64,000 nucleotides of DNA from contig JACKET010000005.1 of assembly GCA_020632875.1 (NCBI GenBank), forward strand, positions 372,001 through 436,000. Reading direction: 5' to 3'. This stretch comes from Alphaproteobacteria bacterium (lineage in GTDB: Bacteria > Myxococcota_A > UBA796 > GCA-2862545). Of this stretch, positions 61,634 through 64,000 are shown piece by piece. The notes under the pieces are model-generated. The model did no database searches, was not told the origin of the DNA, and saw only the letters and a list, made by a program, of their open reading frames with translations. A program made the translations under genes and the position numbers. Every line of letters begins with the position of its first letter. Within the stretch, counting starts at the first letter, position 1.

Positions 61634-62194
61634 TCAGAGCTTCTGGCCGAAGCGCTTGGCGATGGCCAGGCCGAAGCCCATCGCCTTCTGCACGTCGGGA
61701 TCCATCATCGCCTTGAGCTGGCCGAACAGGCCGAGCGGCTGGAAGCCGCTGCTCTGGGTCTCGACGAGGGCCGTTGTGGCGGTCTCGGCGACGCCCACGG
61801 TCTTCGCGAGGGTGGGGGCGACCGCGGTGCCCTTGTCGATGAGCACGTCGAGCGTGCCGTCGGCCTCGAGGCGCTCGACCGCATCGAGGGTCTTGTGGAG
61901 GAGGGCCTGCTTGGCGAGCAGCCGCTTCACGGTGGCGATGCTGTCGGGCTTCGCGGCGACGAGCGCGATCTCGGCGGCCTGGAGGCCCGTTCCGACCGGG
62001 TCGATGCCGTTCGCTTCGGCCTGCTGCTGCGCGAAGGACGCCGTAGCCCCGGCCAGCTCGACGAACACGGGCACCTTCTCGCCGAGGGCCGCGAGGCCAT
62101 CGGTCGTGCCCTGGATGGCGTCGATGCGCTTCTCGAGGCGGTCGAGGCGCTCGAGCACCTGGGTGAGAAGCTCCGCGGTCGTCGGCTCGCTCAT
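61634..62194 (-). CDS. DUF1641 protein
   Basis: I chose the ATG at 62194 (MSEPTTAEL), four bases after GGAGG; an ATG three bases earlier is too close to that site. 186 residues with a helical N-terminus (ELLTQVLERLDRLEKRIDAIQ), an Ala-rich middle and a C-terminus ending LGLFGQLKAMMDPDVQKAMGFGLAIAKRFG, the DUF1641 motif. Known members accompany formate dehydrogenase or membrane genes. Here it lies between a K+ channel and a glycosylase. Function unknown. Confidence 0.82.
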   Translation of the reverse strand: MSEPTTAELLTQVLERLDRLEKRIDAIQGTTDGLAALGEKVPVFVELAGATASFAQQQAEANGIDPVGTGLQAAEIALVAAKPDSIATVKRLLAKQALLHKTLDAVERLEADGTLDVLIDKGTAVAPTLAKTVGVAETATTALVETQSSGFQPLGLFGQLKAMMDPDVQKAMGFGLAIAKRFGQKL

Positions 62195-62214
62195 CATTCC
62201 TCCGGGCTGCGCCC

Positions 62215-63069
62215 TTATCGCGGCACCTGCTCGATGTCGTGCAGGCGGTCGTAGTGCACGGTGATGCTGCCGTCGGGGTGGTTCTCGAGCATGTCGCGGT
62301 AGCGGTAGCCGATGCGCACCTCTTCGGGACGGTAGATGCGCTGGGCGCTCACGGTCTGCGCGAACGTGTCGTCGAGCCCCGTGAAGTTGACGATGACGCC
62401 GACCATGCGCTCGGCCACGTCGTGCTCGGCGAGGCCGTGCAGCGGGCTGTCTTCGTCGAGCGGGTGCATGATGGTCCACGACATGCGGAAGATGGGCGTC
62501 TGGGCGCGCACGAGGTCGAGATCGACGACCCGCCGCATCTGGTGGCCCTCGGCGCTCACGTGCTCGATGAGCGCGGCGACCTGCACCCGCGCGTCGACGA
62601 CCTGGTTCTTGCGCAGGTTGCTCATGCGGATCTGGAGGGTGGGCAGGCCGTCCATCACGTTCACGACGGCGAACTGCGAGAAGCCGACGCGCGCGACGGG
62701 CCGCGAGAACTTCGCGAACAGGAGGCCCGTGACCATCGCGATGCCCGTGAGGCCGAGGAAGGCCTCGACGATGCTGACGACGTTCGCGTACGGCGTGGTG
62801 GGGCTCATGGCGCCGTAGCCGATGCCCGACATCGTCTGGACGCTGAAGGCGAACGCCTGGAGGAAGCTGCTCGGATCCTGCGCGTTGTAGCAGTCGCCGC
62901 CGAGCATGTAGAGCGTGGCGAACGCGAGGTTGAAGCAGAAGTATCCGCCCGAGATGAACGACACGAACCGCAGCCAGCCCATCGAGATGACCGAGTGGTA
63001 CAGGTCGCTGAACGGGGAGTGGACGAAGCCCTGGTGGTGGACCGTGGGCAATCCTTCGGGTTCTGCCAT
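62215..63069 (-). CDS. Inward-rectifier type (KirBac) K+ channel
   Basis: 284 residues. A slide helix (FSDLYHSVISMGWLRFVSF), TM1, pore helix with QAFAFSVQTM, filter and TM2 (VEAFLGLTGIAMVTGLLF) are followed by the cytoplasmic Ig-like domain with FSQFAVVNVMDGLPTLQIRM, AQTPIFRMSWTIMHPLDEDSP and FTGLDDTFAQTV, typical of the KirBac C-terminus. The filter reads SGIGYGAM, so Gly82 replaces the Thr of TxGYG (usually TIGYG or TVGYG). A tetrameric channel gated by ligands of the cytosolic domain is expected. Filter change may affect selectivity. Confidence 0.92.
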   Translation of the reverse strand: MAEPEGLPTVHHQGFVHSPFSDLYHSVISMGWLRFVSFISGGYFCFNLAFATLYMLGGDCYNAQDPSSFLQAFAFSVQTMSGIGYGAMSPTTPYANVVSIVEAFLGLTGIAMVTGLLFAKFSRPVARVGFSQFAVVNVMDGLPTLQIRMSNLRKNQVVDARVQVAALIEHVSAEGHQMRRVVDLDLVRAQTPIFRMSWTIMHPLDEDSPLHGLAEHDVAERMVGVIVNFTGLDDTFAQTVSAQRIYRPEEVRIGYRYRDMLENHPDGSITVHYDRLHDIEQVPR

Positions 63070-63140
63070 CGGCCCTCGATATCGAGGAGATAGAATGGAT
63101 GCGACCGTCAGGCGTCGATGCGGTCGGGAGGCGAGACGGG

Positions 63141-64000
63141 ATGCGCAAGTGGATGTTGATCGCGACGGTGGCGCTGTCGAGCGGCTGTGACGAGTACACG
63201 CTCGATCAGTGGCTCGATTTCCGGGACTGGTTCGTCAAGCTCGACGCCGAGTCGGCCGAGGTCGCCGACCTCACCGCCGAGCTCGCGTCCGCGTCGGGCT
63301 TCGAGTTCGAGCCGATCCATCAGTACGACAAGGTGAACAAGGGCTTCGCGATGTTCGTGCCCGTGCCCATCGCGACCGAGCTGCAAGACCGCGAGCGCGT
63401 GCTCGAGGTCGTCGAGGTCCCGGCCGACGGCTACGTCCCGCCCGACGAAGAAGACAGCAAGGTCGACATCGACAACCCGATCACCGTCGACCCCGACGAG
63501 ATCCCCGAGTCCATCGAGCGGATCGGGGGCCCGTGGGTCAACGGGGGCCTCGGTGCCGTGCAGGTCGCGGTCATCGACACCGGCGTCGACAGCTTCCACT
63601 CCGACCTCAACGTGGTGGCGGAGTTCGACGCCGTGCGGATGTCGGGCGGCACGCCGGCCAACGGCAACGACCCGAACGGGCACGGCACGCACGTCGCCGG
63701 CACGATCGGGGCCCTCGCGAACGGCGACGGCGTCGTGGGGGTCGCGCCGGGTGTCGGCATCCACGCGGTCCGCGTGCTCGACGAGAACGGGTCCGGCCTG
63801 TGGACCGACATCCTCGCCGGCATCGAGTACGTGCTCGACCATCCCGAGATCCGCGTCGTGAACATGTCGCTCGGCGGTGCCGGCAATCCCGATGCGGCGA
63901 ACGACGAGCTGCGCGACGCCATCCAGGCCCTCGAAGACTCCGGGGTCATCGTGTGCATCGCTGCGGGCAACGACACGGCGAACACGAACGGCTTCGTGCC
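63141..64000 (+). CDS. Subtilisin-like (S8) serine protease lipoprotein, partial
   Basis: Start MRKWMLIATVALSSGC with lipobox Cys16 follows GGGAGG. An I9-like inhibitor prodomain spans about residues 30-110 (FEFEPIHQYDKVNKGF, VLEVVEVPADGY). The S8 catalytic domain follows: Asp in AVIDTGVDS, His in NGHGTHVAGT, Asn in VCIAAGND. The catalytic Ser lies beyond the window edge. The frame is open to the end. The gene diverges from the Kir channel; the 71-bp gap contains ATCGAGGAGATAGAAT with a possible TAGAAT -10 box. Confidence 0.9.
   Translation, partial: MRKWMLIATVALSSGCDEYTLDQWLDFRDWFVKLDAESAEVADLTAELASASGFEFEPIHQYDKVNKGFAMFVPVPIATELQDRERVLEVVEVPADGYVPPDEEDSKVDIDNPITVDPDEIPESIERIGGPWVNGGLGAVQVAVIDTGVDSFHSDLNVVAEFDAVRMSGGTPANGNDPNGHGTHVAGTIGALANGDGVVGVAPGVGIHAVRVLDENGSGLWTDILAGIEYVLDHPEIRVVNMSLGGAGNPDAANDELRDAIQALEDSGVIVCIAAGNDTANTNGFV

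Overview
The window is high-GC DNA in which almost every gene has a G or C at the third codon position. The style is that of a Myxococcota-like (deltaproteobacterial) genome. Signs of this are Asp/Ser/Thr-rich spacers in three secreted proteins, thrombospondin-type-3 and MopE-like calcium or metal-binding repeats, a trypsin-like protease with a MYXO-CTERM-like tail, many lipoproteins, DUF1592/DUF1552 proteins and a Na+-type N-ATPase operon. No tRNA, rRNA, phage, insertion sequence or CRISPR array was seen. The taxonomic reading is an inference from gene content.

Layout. 0-7.6 kb, minus strand: a tightly coupled operon of an amidohydrolase lipoprotein, two small proteins and a giant repeat protein that runs off the left edge. 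7.6-22 kb: mostly secreted or lipoprotein genes. These include a DUF1592/DUF1588 protein with its DUF1552 partner (two frameshifts), a VIT-family transporter, a PLP enzyme, a prolyl oligopeptidase, and a lipoprotein that appears to join a GH114 and a GH75 glycosidase. 22-27.9 kb: a coiled-coil protein, RlmN, a DUF1361 membrane protein, a repeat-rich intergenic kilobase and a trypsin-like protease. 27.9-37.2 kb: a complete N-ATPase operon (atpDCQRBEFAG) with corA coupled to its end and a divergent ClC gene at its head. 38.8-47.4 kb: housekeeping and signalling genes (RlmL-like, YbaK-like, LURP-one-like, ferritin-like, LOG family, histidine kinase, PhyH, aldo/keto reductase). 49.2-60.3 kb: a ferritin-like lipoprotein, a five-gene operon with MBOAT acyltransferase and methylacyl-CoA racemase, a LEA-like lipoprotein, and a lamin-tail lipoprotein coupled to an OmpA-family protein. 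60.7-64 kb: an Fpg/Nei glycosylase, a DUF1641 protein, an inward-rectifier K+ channel and the start of a subtilisin-like protease.

The least explained part is the intergenic DNA. A dispersed composite repeat has a core built from ACGCAGATG/ACGCAGAA units and a partner carrying CTCACCAGAGC. It occurs at six main sites on both strands, all between genes. Two large islands (37.2-38.8 and 47.4-49.2 kb) hold a longer composite unit in opposite orientations, so they form a big inverted repeat around the 38.8-47.4 kb block. One island has a clean 319-bp tandem duplication and a separate 109-bp one. A 7-bp array (GTCCACG) lies upstream of several genes, and a 26-bp perfect hairpin with further hairpins lies between convergent genes at 22 kb.

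Gene starts rely heavily on stop/start overlaps (ATGA, GTGA) and on GTG or TTG codons preceded by a GGAGG-like site. I used these to choose starts. All functions come from motif reading; no database search was run.
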